A program made the position numbers and the translations under genes. A stretch of DNA of 64,000 bases from Sceloporus undulatus (taxonomy: Eukaryota > Chordata > Lepidosauria > Squamata > Phrynosomatidae). This document shows positions 21,984 to 59,954 of this stretch, one piece after another. The notes beneath the pieces are model-generated. The model saw only the letters and a list, made by a program, of their open reading frames with translations, was not told the origin of the DNA and made no database searches. Location of the stretch: NCBI RefSeq assembly GCF_019175285.1, contig NC_056523.1, positions 126,768,309-126,832,308 of the forward strand. The letters run 5' to 3'. Numbering within the stretch: position 1 is the first letter of the stretch; the number at the start of each line of letters is the position of its first letter.

Positions 21984-22312
21984 AAGGGGTTAGCGGTGGG
22001 GATTAGACCGCCGCTTTGCGGCGGTCTCCCGCGGTGCCATTTGCTCCATGAGGGAGCCGCAGCAGCCAAACCGTGCGGCTCCGCGGCGGAGCGAAAAAGA
22101 AGCTCCATTCGGAGCTTCTTTTTGTGGGGCCTCTATGTCGCAAGGCGCCGCTGCCGCATTCGCGACGTCATAGGCGCCGTGACACGTCTGGACGCTATGC
22201 GTCCAGTACGTAAACATGGCGGCCCCCATGTGGAAGGGCGCCGCCATGTTGTACGTATTCTATACGTACTAGGGTTAGGGGGGTGGCGGAAGCACCGCCC
22301 CTTCCTAACTTA
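21984..22312. mobile_element. CpG-rich Harbinger-like MITE, copy B
   Basis: It shares the body of copy A: 'gccatttgctccatgaggga', 'gcagccaaaccgtgcggctc', 'gacacgtctggacgctatgc', 'acatggcggcccccatgtgg' with its inverted 'gggcgccgccatgttg', and 'actagggttaggg'. The left end retains 'agaccgccgctttgcggcgg'. The right end is lost. Confidence 0.6.
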
Positions 22313-22506
22313 GTAGTTATAGAATGCTTCCCCTCACTACATAACTATTCACTCTTCATATTACAGTGGGCCAGAAGGATTTGTAGACATAAGAGTGCCC
22401 TAACAGTACTAAACAGATTGAGAGCTCTGTGGAGATGTCGGCATAAAAGAACAACTAGATCTGGATGGAATCTCACAAATAAAAGAGGGCTAATATCTAA
22501 AGGTCA

Positions 22507-22660
22507 TACCATAAATATTTTTTGTGGGAGTTTCGGGCTATGTGGCCATGTTCTAGAAGAGTTTCTTCCTGACGTTTCGCCAGCATCTGTGGCTGGCATC
22601 TTCAGTGAAAACCCCACAAAAAAAAAACTATGGATGCTGGCCATGAAAGCCCTTGACTCA
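22507..22660 (+). mobile_element. Foldback repeat half (cleanest 'gacgtttcgccagc' copy)
   Basis: 'tttcgggctatgtggccatg', 'ttcctgacgtttcgccagca' and 'ctatggatgctggccatgaa' recur, in either orientation, at 30180-30310 and 41790-42025. It is a high-copy DNA element of unclear class. Confidence 0.55.
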
Positions 22661-23112
22661 CACCATAAAGTTTTCTTTAACTTTCTGGAGAAGATGCCTT
22701 TGAGACAGTCAATTAGAACAACAGTTTTGCTGTTTCAGATGTTGGTTTCACTTCATTCTAAAATCAGGTATGTGAGAGGCATGACTTGCATGCTCCTGTG
22801 AAACTAAGCATGTTTTTATTGGCTTGGTTTTAACATTCCGTTGCTGCATTTCTTGAAAGTGCTGAGTGTTTGGTGTAACACTAAAAACAGTAGGAAGCAT
22901 AAGCTAATTTATTAATTATCTTCTGATTTCCGTAGTCATGTAGTTGGCTGTTAACTATGGATTTGCAAAAAAACCCAAAAACATTGCCCATGAGTATACT
23001 GGTAGCTTATATTTTCCCTGCTGTTTAAATAAAGCACCTTCCATACAGATTTATTTTTGTCTTTATCTGGTTGCAAAACAAAGGTTAAAACATTATTATG
23101 GCTATCTGGATG

Positions 23113-23117
<5 letters not shown>

Positions 23118-23146
<29 letters not shown>

Positions 23147-23225
23147 CCCGACTGACTTATGTGACCCTGTGAATTTCATAGGGTTTTCTTAGGCAAGGAA
23201 TTGTTATAGATTATTATCTTAAACC
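23118..23225 (-). mobile_element. GT microsatellite and 5S-SINE tail
   Basis: A (GT)n run of about 26 bp (23119-23144) is followed by 'gtgaatttcatagggttttc' and 'ttaggcaaggaattgt'. These are the complement of the tail of the 5S-derived SINE at 58197. Confidence 0.45.
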
Positions 23226-23825
23226 CAGAATTTAAACCAGAATTCAGCAGGGAGACCAAGGAGTCGATCGAAAGCAAACATGTTTTTAGCTGCTGCAGCT
23301 GTTGTTCCCAGCAGGGAATTCTTCCAAATTACTGGGACCTTGGATTCAAAGGAAACAAAGTTTGTATAGCATTTTGAACAAAGGAAACTACAAATCACAT
23401 TTTGTCTGGTTACACTGAATTAACCATTTACACCCCTAGTCCTGGATATTCATGGGATATCCTAGCATACGTCTCTAGATTCCCACCTCAATCAATTGTT
23501 TATCTGTATGTTTGGTTTCACTGTCCTTAAACTGTTTACGCAGCACTTCCTTTTATTTGGGTTAAAATTTTAAGTTATGAGCCATTTCCAAAGCAGAGAA
23601 TTTGGTGTGACCTGAATCAGTAACAACTGCTCTCACTTTAGCCCTGTAACTTCTGAGCATAGTGAAATCCCAGCTTAAATCTACCCACCACAGAATTATT
23701 CGGCGGTGGCTTTGCCAGTTTACTTGAACGCAAAGTGGCTCACCAGCTAGAGCCAGATGGAAAATGGTGTCTTGTTGTATCTACTGTATTGCACTTTCCC
23801 AGTGCCATGGGTTTATACGCCTTGG

Positions 23826-23886
23826 TACAGGTCTGTGCCAATAAACTACAAATCCCAGGATTCAGTGGGATGCAGCCATAGTAGTC
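23826..23886. mobile_element. Foldback MITE, right half
   Basis: 'aaactacaaatcccaggatt' then 'cagtgggatgcagccatag'. Its ZNF143-like motif lies about 500 bp before the ELAC2 start. Confidence 0.45.
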
Positions 23887-24014
23887 ATGATGTCGTCAAG
23901 GTGCGACGATTGCGTCATCTGAAAGGGCGGTGTTTGAAAGGCGGCGGTGGCTCACTCTCAACTCTGCGGTCGCAGCTGCCTGGATCATAGAGTCAGAGGA
24001 GACAAACAAGGTAT

Positions 24015-24296
24015 GAAAGCCACGTGACGGCGAGTTCCTTCCTGCCTATTGGCCCCTATTAAGAATAACGAGGTACACTCGCAGATGGAGAGATGGGATT
24101 GGTCCCCGCAGGAGTGTGTGGGCGGGGCCCTGGGGGCCCGTTGCTATTGGCTGGACAGGGCCACGTGATAACTGGTTCCTTCCTGCCGATTGGCCCTTAT
24201 TAATAAGAACGAGGCACGCGCGCACATGGAGAGATACGATTGGTCCGCGGAGGTGTGTGTAGGCGGGCCCCGGGAGCCACGCGCCGGAGTTTGCCA
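24015..24296 (+). promoter_or_regulatory. ELAC2 promoter with a 141-bp tandem duplication
   Basis: Two units start near 24015 and 24156. CACGTG E-boxes lie at 24021-24026 and 24162-24167. Inverted CCAAT (ATTGG) boxes lie at 24048 and 24189, and at 24098 and 24239; each pair is 141 bp apart. A fifth ATTGG is at 24146, and a GC box (GGGCGGGGCC) spans 24120-24129. E-box binders (USF/MYC type), NF-Y and Sp1 are the known readers of such sites. There is no TATA box, which fits a housekeeping gene. Confidence 0.7.
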
Positions 24297-24340
24297 GCGT
24301 CGGTGCGGAAGCGGGACGCGTGTGCGCGTCGGGAGTCTGG

Positions 24341-51007
<26,667 letters not shown>

Positions 51008-52732
51008 ACAAAGCAACAGAGTGTTGTATTGTGCCTTTCTACCTGGGGGAGTGACTTGTGCCTGAACAGGAACACTTTCGAAGATCCTGGGAGGGATCTG
51101 CTCATATGAGCCTGCCCAAGCTATTCGCTCCCTGGAAAACTACCTGTGTTGCTTCAACAAGTGAAGTTCCTGCTGGAACCATTCACTGCACAACTAGCAA
51201 AATGTGCTTCCTAGCTACAGTACTAGGATGAACTTGGTAGCTCATCTGCCAGCCATTTTTCCCCCTTCTTAAAAAAAACCCTCAGATAAGGGATAGTAAA
51301 AATATTATGCAGAACAGACAAAGAGATCAGGTCACTTTAACAAAAGAGGGGATAAGATCTCTGTGATAAGGAATGCTGCTTCTTATTTTGCAGTTCTCTA
51401 AATATTTATCAGATGGAGTGGATATGTTCCAATAGAAGAGGATGTGTTGTGTTATAACTATGCATGCCTCTGGAATTAATACTGGATATATCAAATCAGT
51501 TTTTAAATACTTTCCCCCAACTTAGTGTTTTCAGCATAATGCTGTAGATACTTCTTTTCTCCTTTAATCCAGGGCACCAGTAAATAGAATGCATGCTGTC
51601 CTGTGCTACTAAATTGGCTTTCATCACTGCAGGGCAAAGGAAGATTTTAGGACTGTGCTAAATTACATTCCTGCCTTCTTAATGCATTACAAAGCATAAT
51701 GCCAACTCCTATCAGCTCCAGCCAGCAAGGGCAGGGATGATAGGAGCTGTAATCCAAAGGTGCTTCCAAACAATACTTTTATTGTGCAGTTGCCCTGATT
51801 CATTCATTGGGTTTTTGGGGGACAGTCCAAACAACCCTCCAGTGTTTTCTTACTGCTGCTTCTTGACATGAACTTTCCTCACCCTAAAAAAATCTGTTTA
51901 AGAGAAAAAGGTAAATTAGCTACATAATGCCTTTTGATTGCTAGAATCCATCTATCAAAAAGCAGCCCAACACCAATTGAACACCCACAGGTTTTCCAAT
52001 GTGATGTTCTCCATGCCATTATAATTGATTAGCAAAGCATTTTAATGAAAGAGACCCCTTTGTTTGATAGCTCTCAGGTAAGGGAAAGGTTGCAAGAGCA
52101 TATAAGATCTGCTTCTCTGCACCAGTATAATATTTTAAAGAGGATTTTGTAAGGAAACAAAGTGTGAATGAAGCTGAAGTGTGATTTCTATTACTAATGC
52201 AAATTCTCAAAAATTGTGGTGGGTAGAAATAGCAAATCTGCTGCTTGTGAGTGCATTGACATGATCCCTGATATGAAATGTGAAAGAAGTTCCAGGATTG
52301 GGTGATTCCTCATGTGTAAAAGTGGTTTCCAGCTGAGGGGAAAAAAATCTCAAAAAGCTTTTGTAGCCTGCTGAAAAATACTTTTCCTGCAATGCCCTTC
52401 TGACTCCACATTCTTTACAGAAGGGGTAGGCAACTGCTAAGGGACCAGTTTTCAAGTTGGGTCAAGTGCTCAGGGGATATACTAGTCTTGGTTGGCTAGT
52501 TATTGTGTATATGTGCTCTAAAGTTTTATAAAGCAAAAAACAAAAACCCAACTATAAGACTTAGTCTGGGTCAGCATGCAAAGGGATCTTGTATCACTTT
52601 TGAGACTAACAGGAAAAAAGTTTGCAGTATAAGCTTTCATAGACTGAATCAACTTCATCAGATGCATGGAGTAAAGCACCTGTGGACAAACCTTTATACC
52701 CATGAAAGGGTGGGTTGTGTATGTGTAATAAA
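51008..52732 (+). other. Probable ELAC2 3' UTR and flank
   Basis: Non-coding sequence after the ELAC2 stop. The first canonical AATAAA I found is at 52727-52732. A hAT-like fragment at about 51704-51765 ('ctcctatcagctccagccag', 'gatgataggagctgtaatcc') and a palindromic-repeat fragment at about 52590-52690 lie inside, so the real 3' end may be earlier. Confidence 0.4.
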
Positions 52733-54800
52733 ATAATAATAAAAAAGGCAAAATCTATGGGTATAGTGTTGAGGTGACAAGTACTGAATACATTATAATT
52801 CCCACTCATACTTAATTATTATTGAATGTATATTTATATGTAAATGAACCTTAAGGGGACTTACATTTATTTTAGTTAACTGAATATTGACTAGTGATAC
52901 TGAACTAAAAAGGAACTAAACTGATTGATTTAAACTATAGTACAGTTACTGCCTTTTCTAATGATTATCATGTGTTTACTAGTTTGGTGGCAAAAAATGA
53001 TAGGCTTTTAAAAAATAAAATAAGTTGTGGGTACCAAGGGGCAATATAAAAGAGCTTGTAGGCTACAATTTGCCTATCTCTGCTTGATGAAAAAACAAAA
53101 CAAAAACGAGTTACCCTTCATTCCAACATAATACTGCAAAAATGACCACTAAAGTGCGTATCTCTATTCCTTGGCTACTCTGGGTATTATTTTGGGGTGG
53201 AAATGGACAGATCTGACATCTTAAAGTACATCATCATAAGCTTGAAGACTCTCCATGTTGAGCTGAAGATTCCAGCCATAAGTTTACTAAAAAGTTTTAA
53301 GTTGCAGTATAGTTAACCGGATAAAGCATGTGTGGAAGTGTAGGCTTAGGTTATTCATGGTGGTACAGGCTTTAAATACTATGCAGAATCCTTAAAGCAA
53401 GTGACGGACAGTGCCTTTCATTCCTTTCCAGGTACAGTAGTATAATTCACAGGTAAGAAAATTTTGTTAATTCTGTTCTTCTTTATAACAGACATTGGTA
53501 ATGCGTACGAGTAAGCCCCAATATTCTTTCTAACTATGGTCAAAATTAAATTGCTAAGGAGTGTAAAGATTTTGTGTTTATAGGGGATATCTTATGGCAG
53601 GGGTGGGAATCATGCAGATGGGGGGTTGCATGTGACCCTTTTTTGGGGGGGAGTCCCATTTTACCCTTAACTCCCAACTCTTGGGATCATTTTAAATACA
53701 TTTTTGCCTTTAAAAATCCAGTTTGTGGATGGATAAATTACTTCAGGGGATACAATTCAGCCAATAAGCACTATTCTCTAGCCCGCAAATAACAGAAAAT
53801 CATGCCACAGAAACTTGGAAATGACCTCTAGTTTCTGATATCTCACTTCTGCTTCAGTGCTGATGGTAGCAGTGCAGCCCACAAGTGTCAGGAGGTGTGG
53901 AAAATGGCCCTCCGACCCATGGATATGTGCCTGCCCCACACGTGACTTCTTGAAGGCAAAGTAGTGGGTTGTTGAAGAGAGGTGATTGTACAGCCATTTA
54001 CTTTTCTATCTGTGGAGCCCTGCATCTGAAACCAGGAAGCAAGAGAGATGATGGACCTCTTTCCATCCCCAGTCCTACAGAATATACACCACACAGGACA
54101 TCTGATCTGTTGCTTTTGTGGATGCATGCTGCAAATGCTATTTGCTTATCTCTCTCCCTCTGGAAGGTACAGATAACACATGGATTTGTCAAAGAAGAAT
54201 GACTAGAAGGTGGCCTATAATTAACATCTTCAAGTTTTTTCTCCTGTATGGTTTTTAACATCTTGCCTGATGAAGAAGCCAGTGGAGCTTTGAAAGCTTG
54301 CAATATGTATATTGTGCATTTTGCTTGTCCCAATAAAGGTAAAGGCAAATTTTGGTGGATTTTTGAAGTCATTAGGAGTTTATATGTTTAGCCCATCTAA
54401 TATAACTGCAGTGCAACAGGCCAGACAGCTATGGATAAGCGTAGATACAAAAGATGGGGGGAAGTGTCCACTGAAAAATATAGTATCAGTAAATCTTCAG
54501 GAAAAAATGTTTGCCCTCCAGTTCTGCATGCAGCCCTTATCAAAGGCAACAAAATCAACAAGCAGTGATACTTCTGTTGGGCCAACTCCAAAGCATGAAA
54601 TACTGTACATTATGCAGGGTTTCTACACTTCACTGGCTTCAGGGAAAGATGTTAAAACAAAAACATACAAGAGAAAAATGGTGACGGTGATGGAAGTTGC
54701 AGACTCAGTCCATCTGAGATGATGTGTTAAGCTGGTGTTGACTGAGATGGCAGCGTATAGGCCATGTGAGGACTAGAGATAAAGAGCAATAAGAGAGAGG
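52733..54800. other. Intergenic region, ELAC2 to DNAH9, with unclassified repeats
   Basis: A repeat-like block at about 54245-54345 contains 'gatgaagaagccagtggagc' and 'ttgcttgtcccaataaagg', with a partial inverted partner near 54560-54645. The 136-residue open frame at 54312-54722 falls in this repeat and has no family likeness. No gene was recognised. Confidence 0.4.
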
Positions 54801-54804
54801 TTAC

Positions 54805-55215
54805 GGTGTGATGTAGTGGTTTGAGTGTTGGACTCTAGTGACCTTGAGCAAGAAGTCACACTCTCTCAGCCGCCTCAGGGGAAGGCAATGGCAAACCGCC
54901 TCTGAACAAATCTTGCAGAGGAAATCCTGTGATAGCTTCACCTTAGGGTTGCTGCCCATAAGTCGGAAGTAACCTGAAGGCATGCAACAAATAAAAACAG
55001 TGGTGTAGCTGAGTGTTGAGACTATGACTCTTGAGACCAGGGTTCAATTCTCGTTTGTCCATGGAGCCCACTGGGCGACCTTGGACAGAGCACACACTCA
55101 CAGCCTCAGGACAGCAATGGCACACTTCTGAACGAAGTTGCCAAGAAAGCCCCATGAGACCTTCACCTTCGGGTCTCAGGAAGCGGTTAGAAGGCACAAC
55201 ACAGGCAGCTGCCTC
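54805..55215 (+). mobile_element. Two tRNA-derived SINEs in tandem
   Basis: The first (about 54805-54995) and the second (about 55000-55210) each carry the 'cactctctcagc'-type core and an ACAACA-like tail. The second retains 'gagaccagggttcaattctc' and 'ccactgggcgaccttggaca'. Confidence 0.65.
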
Positions 55216-55364
55216 GGGCTGGGCAGGTAACAGTCTACGTTATAGCAAAGCCTTGTTTATTCCTAGGAAGGCAAAGGGAAGAGAAAGCGGCAGTAAATCT
55301 AGTAACACAAACCCCACGGCTGTGTCTTTGAATATTACTACTGCTACTACCACTACTACTACTA

Positions 55365-55605
55365 CTATGCATCTCAGGAAGTAGACTCCTTTAGTCTGGG
55401 GAAGCTCCTGCTGCCAACTTCCTTCTTTCAGTGAGTCCTAAAGTTGCTACAAGATCTCTCTACATGTTGTTGTTGTTGTTGTTATAATTATTGCATTCTC
55501 TAAATGCATATCTGAGGAAGTCGACTTCTAGTCCGGGGAAGCTCCTGCTGCTACCAAGTGCTTTCTTTCAGTGAGTCTGGAAAAGGTGCGCCAGAGACTG
55601 ACAGG
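55365..55605. mobile_element. Two fragments of the palindromic repeat
   Basis: 'catctcaggaagtagactcc' (55370) and 'catatctgaggaagtcgact' (55507) each precede a 'cttctttcagtgagtc' block. They are parts of the 6618-6793 family, separated by a (GTT)n tract. Confidence 0.5.
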
Positions 55606-55609
55606 GCTC

Positions 55610-56039
55610 TATAGACATCAGTGCTAATAATGCTAATGCTATGCCTCTGGGGAAGCGGAGGCCTTCCGTCTAGGGAAGGTGATGCTGCCGCCGCCGCCGC
55701 CGCCGCCTCCGGCTCCTTCCGTCCCGTGAGTCCCAGAGGAGCCCCGAGGGCTCTCTTCCGAGGGAGGGTCTGTGGGGCTTGTGAGGGGGAGGCTGAGCAG
55801 GGCCTGTAACCCCTAGAGGGCGCAGTGGGGCGGCCCCTTCCCTCCGGGCGCCTTCGGAGCCAAGGGCGGCCCGGACCCTCCTCCTCCTCCTCCCCGCCTT
55901 CTTTCCTTCCCTCCCAGTCCCAGGGGCGGGTCGGCGTCCTCCGTCCCCTCAGCAACCGCGGCGGTAGTGGCAGTGGCAGTGGCAGTGACCGTGGTGCTTG
56001 CTTGCCTGCCTGCCTGCCTCTCTGCCTTCCCGGAGGGTG
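55610..56039 (+). promoter_or_regulatory. CpG-rich promoter and 5' UTR of DNAH9
   Basis: GC-rich, CpG-dense DNA contrasts with the AT-rich flank. It includes a (GCC)n tract at 55687-55709 and GGGCGGG at about 55923. It ends at the dynein exon ATG. No TATA box or experimentally fixed start is visible. A 5' UTR up to 56039 is inferred. Confidence 0.5.
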
Positions 56040-56417
56040 ATGGAGGAGTCCGAGTCCGAGGCGGAGTGGGATCCCGGGGCGCTGGCGCTGTGGGAGCGAG
56101 TGTCGCTGAGCCTGAGGGCGCCTCCGGAGCAGAGGGACCCCCTCGCCCTGCCCCTGCTCCGCGCCTTCCTCCGCGGGGACCCGGCCCAGGGCAGGACGAC
56201 GACGAGGACGCCGCCGCTGCTGCTGGTGGCCAGGGCGGGGCCCGGGGGCACGGTGGCCCTAGGGCACGGCAACCCCCCTCCTGCTCCTGCTCCGGCCGGG
56301 AAGGCGGCCTTCCTCCTGCGCCTGCCCCCCGGCCCCGGCCCCAGGGGACGCCTCCTCTGCGGGGACCTGCCCCCCGCCGACGCCCCCCTCGGCCTCCTGG
56401 CAGCCCTCCTCCAGGAG
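56040..56417 (+). CDS. DNAH9: Axonemal dynein heavy chain, first coding exon (DNAH9-like)
   Basis: DNAH9 is an outer-arm dynein heavy chain of about 4,500 residues in motile cilia; only its first 126 residues are here. MEESESEAEWDPGALALWER is followed by LLRAFLRGDPAQGR, PPLLLVARAGPGG, KAAFLLRL, RLLCGDLPPA and LGLLAALLQE. Human DNAH9 has LLQAFLGRDAAEG, PLLVVRPGPRG, KALFFLR, AVVCGDLPAA and LAALFSEV in the same order. The exon ends at GAG before 'gtaagc', phase 0. The ATG at 55998 in the same frame adds a proline/leucine-rich leader and is less likely than 56040. DNAH11 and DNAH17 fit less well, and the ELAC2-DNAH9 linkage supports the call. No exon 2 was found before the window ends. Confidence 0.78.
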
Positions 56418-56936
56418 GTAAGCGGGGCTTCCTCTGGGAGTCAGCGCCAAGAGAGCCCTTGTGGCCCCTTTGGGCTCAATGGAGGAGGGAAGGGGCAGAC
56501 TGAAGGAGGCATACCACGAGTCTTAACAGCCTTATTCACTAGTCTGTAGCATCGGTCGGAAGAGAGCTCTTGTAGCGCCGCCTTTGGGACTCAGGGGACG
56601 GAATGGAGCTTTGGGCCTCCCTCCTGGACAGTAAGGCTGAACTCGGGGGCCTGTCCTGGGAAAGGTTCCCCACGCAGCTGCCCCCTGCAGAGTCACCAGC
56701 CATGGAGGGAGCAAACGGAAAACTATTCTAGAAGTGTAATTTGGGGCTTCTTTCTTATGCTCCAAACGGAGGGGCCTTTGGGGTTTCCTCCTGGAGAGGA
56801 GGGGGAAATGCAGGGGGCGCCCTGCAAAAGGGGGATGCGTGGTCACCCTGATGCTGGGCTGCCCTCCTGCCCCTTCCAGCCCCAGCCCTGAAGAGCGCCC
56901 AGGATACAAGGAGGCACCATCCCACCGCTGCTGCTG

Positions 56937-57115
56937 TTGTTGTTGTTGTCTGCCTCCAAGTCATTTCTGACTTACGGCGACCCTGAGGCAAAAGTATCAC
57001 GGGGTTCTCTTGGCAATTTTCTTCGGAGGGGTTTCAGGCTGAGAGAGCGTGCCTCGCCCAAGGTCACCCAGAGAGTTTTATACCTTGATCTCGAAAGTCC
57101 TAGTCCAGCACTCAG
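56937..57115 (-). mobile_element. tRNA-derived SINE, reverse, in DNAH9 intron 1
   Basis: It starts with (TGT)n and 'gtctgcctccaagtcatttc', then 'gcttgagagagcgtgcctcg'-type core complement. The head is cut by the CR1 copy at 57116. Confidence 0.65.
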
Positions 57116-57460
57116 ATTAGTAGCCCTGTTTAAATATTTGAAGGGATGTCATATTGAGGAGGGAGCAAGCTTGTTTTCTGCTGCTCCAGAGAACAGGACC
57201 AGGAGCAATGGATGGAAGCTGCAGGAAAAGAGATTCCACCTCAACATTAGAAGTAGCATCCTGACAGTAAGGGCTGTTCGACAGTGGAACAAACTCCCTC
57301 GGAGTGTAGTGGAGTCTCCCTCCTTAGAGGTCTTTAAGCAGAGGCTAGATGGCCATCTATTGGGGATGCTTTGATTTGGATTTCCTGCATGGCAGAAGGG
57401 GGTTGGACTGGATCAGGGCCCTTGCAATCTCTTCCAACTCTATGATTCTATGATTAGTAC
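57116..57460 (+). mobile_element. CR1 LINE 3' end
   Basis: [20 protein letters not shown], then [20 protein letters not shown] and [20 protein letters not shown] are an intact stretch of CR1 C-terminus. The tail is 'ctctatgattctatgatt'. 5' truncated. Confidence 0.85.
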
Positions 57461-57713
57461 ACAGACACATCAGGACTGCAATTCCTAACCCAAGGAAGTG
57501 AGAGGAGTTAAAGGAGGACCCTAAGGCAGGGGAAGGACCCGGAAAGAGCATGTATTTCAAGTGCAAGAAGGGACCCAGCTTTCAGGGCCAGTCCTGGATT
57601 CTCTGCTGAAACAGGGTGACCAACTGCAAAGGAGGACAAGGCACTGCAAAATGTAGGACATTCAAGGAAAATATGGGACGTTACAAACTAAAAGCTAAAA
57701 ACACTAATACAAA
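57461..57713. other. Unassigned stretch in DNAH9 intron 1
   Basis: The phrases 'gtgaccaactgcaaaggagg' and 'ggaaaatatgggacgttaca' recur in form at 58010-58050 ('aaggacatgtcctggaaaag'). The Tigger-like copy may therefore have landed in another repeat. Confidence 0.35.
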
Positions 57714-57715
57714 TA

Positions 57716-57948
57716 CAGTTGGCCCTTCTTATGCACAGATTTTTTATCCACGGATTTGAGCATACACACAGCTTCAAAATATTCCCCAAAAGTATAAATT
57801 CCCAATAACAAACCTTGATTTTATATATGGGACACCATTTTGCTTTGCCATTATATTTAATGAGATTTGAGCATCCGCAGATGTTGTTATCCACATGTGT
57901 ATGTGTGTGTCCTGGAACCAAAACCCAGCGGATAACAAGGACCCACTG
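57716..57948. mobile_element. Tigger-like element
   Basis: CAGTTGGCCCTTCTTATGC and 'ataacaaggacccactg' ends with TA on each side (57714-57715, 57949-57950). Confidence 0.75.
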
Positions 57949-58196
57949 TATAAAGTCATGCTTCTTAGTCATGTTCATAATGGAGGACATTTTGAAATTC
58001 CTCCTGGACAGAAGGTGCAAATGAAGGACATGTCCTGGAAAAGGAGGACGTCTGGCCAGCTTTTCAGGTAATCTTTCCCCAGGTTCCTGCAGCATCACTG
58101 CTAGAAGAAGTAGACTTATGGAGATCTACAGACCAGTGGTATCAGGCAATGAATGTTTTGAGGCAATTTGAAATGTCTACTTATGACTGGGGCTGA

Positions 58197-58405
58197 AAAA
58201 CCCTAAAGGCACCAGATCCTGTCTGATCTTGGAAGCCTTGGTTTGTACATGGGTGGGAAACAGCAAGTGAATCCTGGGTGCTGTAGGCTATATTTCAGAG
58301 GAAGGAACTGGCAAAACCAACTCTGAGTATTGCTTGCCTAAGAAAACCATATGAAATCTATGGGGTCACTCACCATACATCAACAGGCAACCTGAAGCAC
58401 CTCTA
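58197..58405 (+). mobile_element. 5S-rRNA-derived SINE
   Basis: 'ccagatcctgtctgatcttg' and 'gaagcc...gtacatgggtgggaaac' and 'atcctgggtgctgtaggc' follow the order of 5S rRNA ('cccgatctcgtctgatctcg', 'tacttggatgggagac', 'accgggtgctgtaggc'). A tail then reads 'gaaaaccatatgaaatctat' and 'aggcaacctgaagcac'. The internal Pol III promoter region is mutated. It is a SINE3-like retrotransposon, not a gene. Confidence 0.8.
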
Positions 58406-59345
58406 AGGATGACTAGGTAGGGCTTCTTTACTTTTGAGTGGGGATGTGTAGAGGAGTGCAGTTCTCCCTCGTCTGTCATGGTATCAGGGCAATTGAGAAA
58501 CCCTTAAGTGGGGCTGTCAATGTTTTGTTTGTTTTCATTTTAGTATTTGTGACAGATGAACATAATAGAAAACATAGCAAGAAGAGAAGCAACTGAAGTG
58601 TGTAATCCAGCAGAAGCTGGATACATCTCTGATAGTGACTTGTCAGTCTTCCTCATTCTTTGTAATAACATTCTCAGAAAATCAAAATTCCCATTATCAT
58701 ACAGTTTGAGGTTTGTACTAGAAAGCATAATGGAAAATATTTAATGTTGTATGGTGTGTAGAATCAAGTTGCACGTCAGCATTTAGGGGATTGTCAAGTT
58801 GAGCTCCTCCTGCATTCCCAATGCGCAGATGCCTTTCGGTAATCGTTACCAGTCTCCACTACGCATGAAGAATTTAGTGCTCATCAGAATTGGCCTCCAG
58901 CATCTCTCTCATCTTTGGCTGCCTGAAGAAGGAAGAATCTTAGGTAGGGATTCTTAGTAGGCAGCCAGCCAGCAAGCACCTGGTTCTTCTTCTGTTCATC
59001 CTCATATGAGAGTGCCCTGCTCCTACAACAGAACAAGCACTGCATGCTTTGCAAAGGCACTTCAATTTGTTCTCTGGGATGGACGGATGTTCACAGTTCA
59101 TCTTCCCATTCAGCTTCTCCAATTTGTCATGGACAGAATAACAGTGGCATGTGTGGCCAGGTAAGGGTCACCAACAGTCAAGCATTTAAGTTAGTTCATT
59201 TATTAATAAAACATTTTATCCCATCTTATATCCAAAGATCTTAGGGTGGGGTAGTATTAATAAAAACATTTTAAAAACAAGTCTTAATATGTGTATGTAT
59301 ATACATAATATAATATGTATACAGTATATTAAACATAATATTAAG
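58406..59345. other. DNAH9 intron 1, no recognised feature
   Basis: AT-rich sequence without exon likeness. An (AT)n tract begins near 59363. Confidence 0.3.
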
Positions 59346-59354
59346 TTGATATGT

Positions 59355-59387
<33 letters not shown>

Positions 59388-59388
<1 letters not shown>

Positions 59389-59750
59389 GGCGCCCCAAAG
59401 AAGAGATACAAGGACTCCCTGAAACAACATCTTAGGCTTGGCCAGATAGATCACCAACAATGGTCCTCCCTGGCCTCGCATCGGGAGACATGGAGACGCA
59501 CTATCCATGACGCTGCAGCCTTCTTCAAAAGCTCACGCCGAACGAGCCTCGAAGAGAAACGACAACGCAGAAAGAACCGCAACCTGGAAACAACACCTAA
59601 GGAGACTTTCTGCTGTGCTTTCTGCAACCAGACCTGTTTATCCCGAATTGGCCTTTTTAGTCACTGACGCGCTTGTACAAAGCGCGGGATCACGAGTCCT
59701 TCCTGAATCTTCGTTCACGAAGCAAAGCCAGAGAGAGAGAGATATAGATA
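59388..59750 (+). mobile_element. LINE 3' fragment with a C2H2-like knuckle
   Basis: It encodes KKRYKDSLKQHLRLGQIDQQ then WRRTIHDAAAFFKSSRRTS and FCCAFCNQTCLSRIGLFSH. The 'CxxC ... SRIGLxSH' ending is known from vertebrate non-LTR elements. The clade is uncertain. The frame is broken near the end. Confidence 0.6.
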
Positions 59751-59954
59751 TATGATAGATTGGGTGGTGTAGTGGTTTTCTTATTGGACTAGGATTTGAG
59801 AGATCCAGGTGCTAGCCCCCATTGAGCTTAAAACTTTCTGAGTGATGTTGGGACAGTTGTCCTCTCTTCATCCAACTGATGTCAAAGCACTGGCAGGCTC
59901 ACAGATTAAAGTAGTGAGGAATACCTGGGAGCTATGAACACTACCATCAAGAGC

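Noticed and set aside
22283-22801. 172-residue + strand frame
   Set aside because: It joins the end of a CpG-rich MITE, plain intergenic DNA and a foldback repeat; no homology.
23940-24012. A non-coding upstream exon of ELAC2 ending at 'aacaag|gtatga'
   Set aside because: A donor-like site follows CpG-rich DNA, but no acceptor or transcript evidence can be seen.
54312-54722. 136-residue + strand frame between ELAC2 and DNAH9
   Set aside because: It lies in an inverted repeat-like block and resembles no protein I know.
58197-58320. A 5S rRNA gene
   Set aside because: The 5S-like part is diverged in the internal promoter and continues into a SINE tail shared with another copy.
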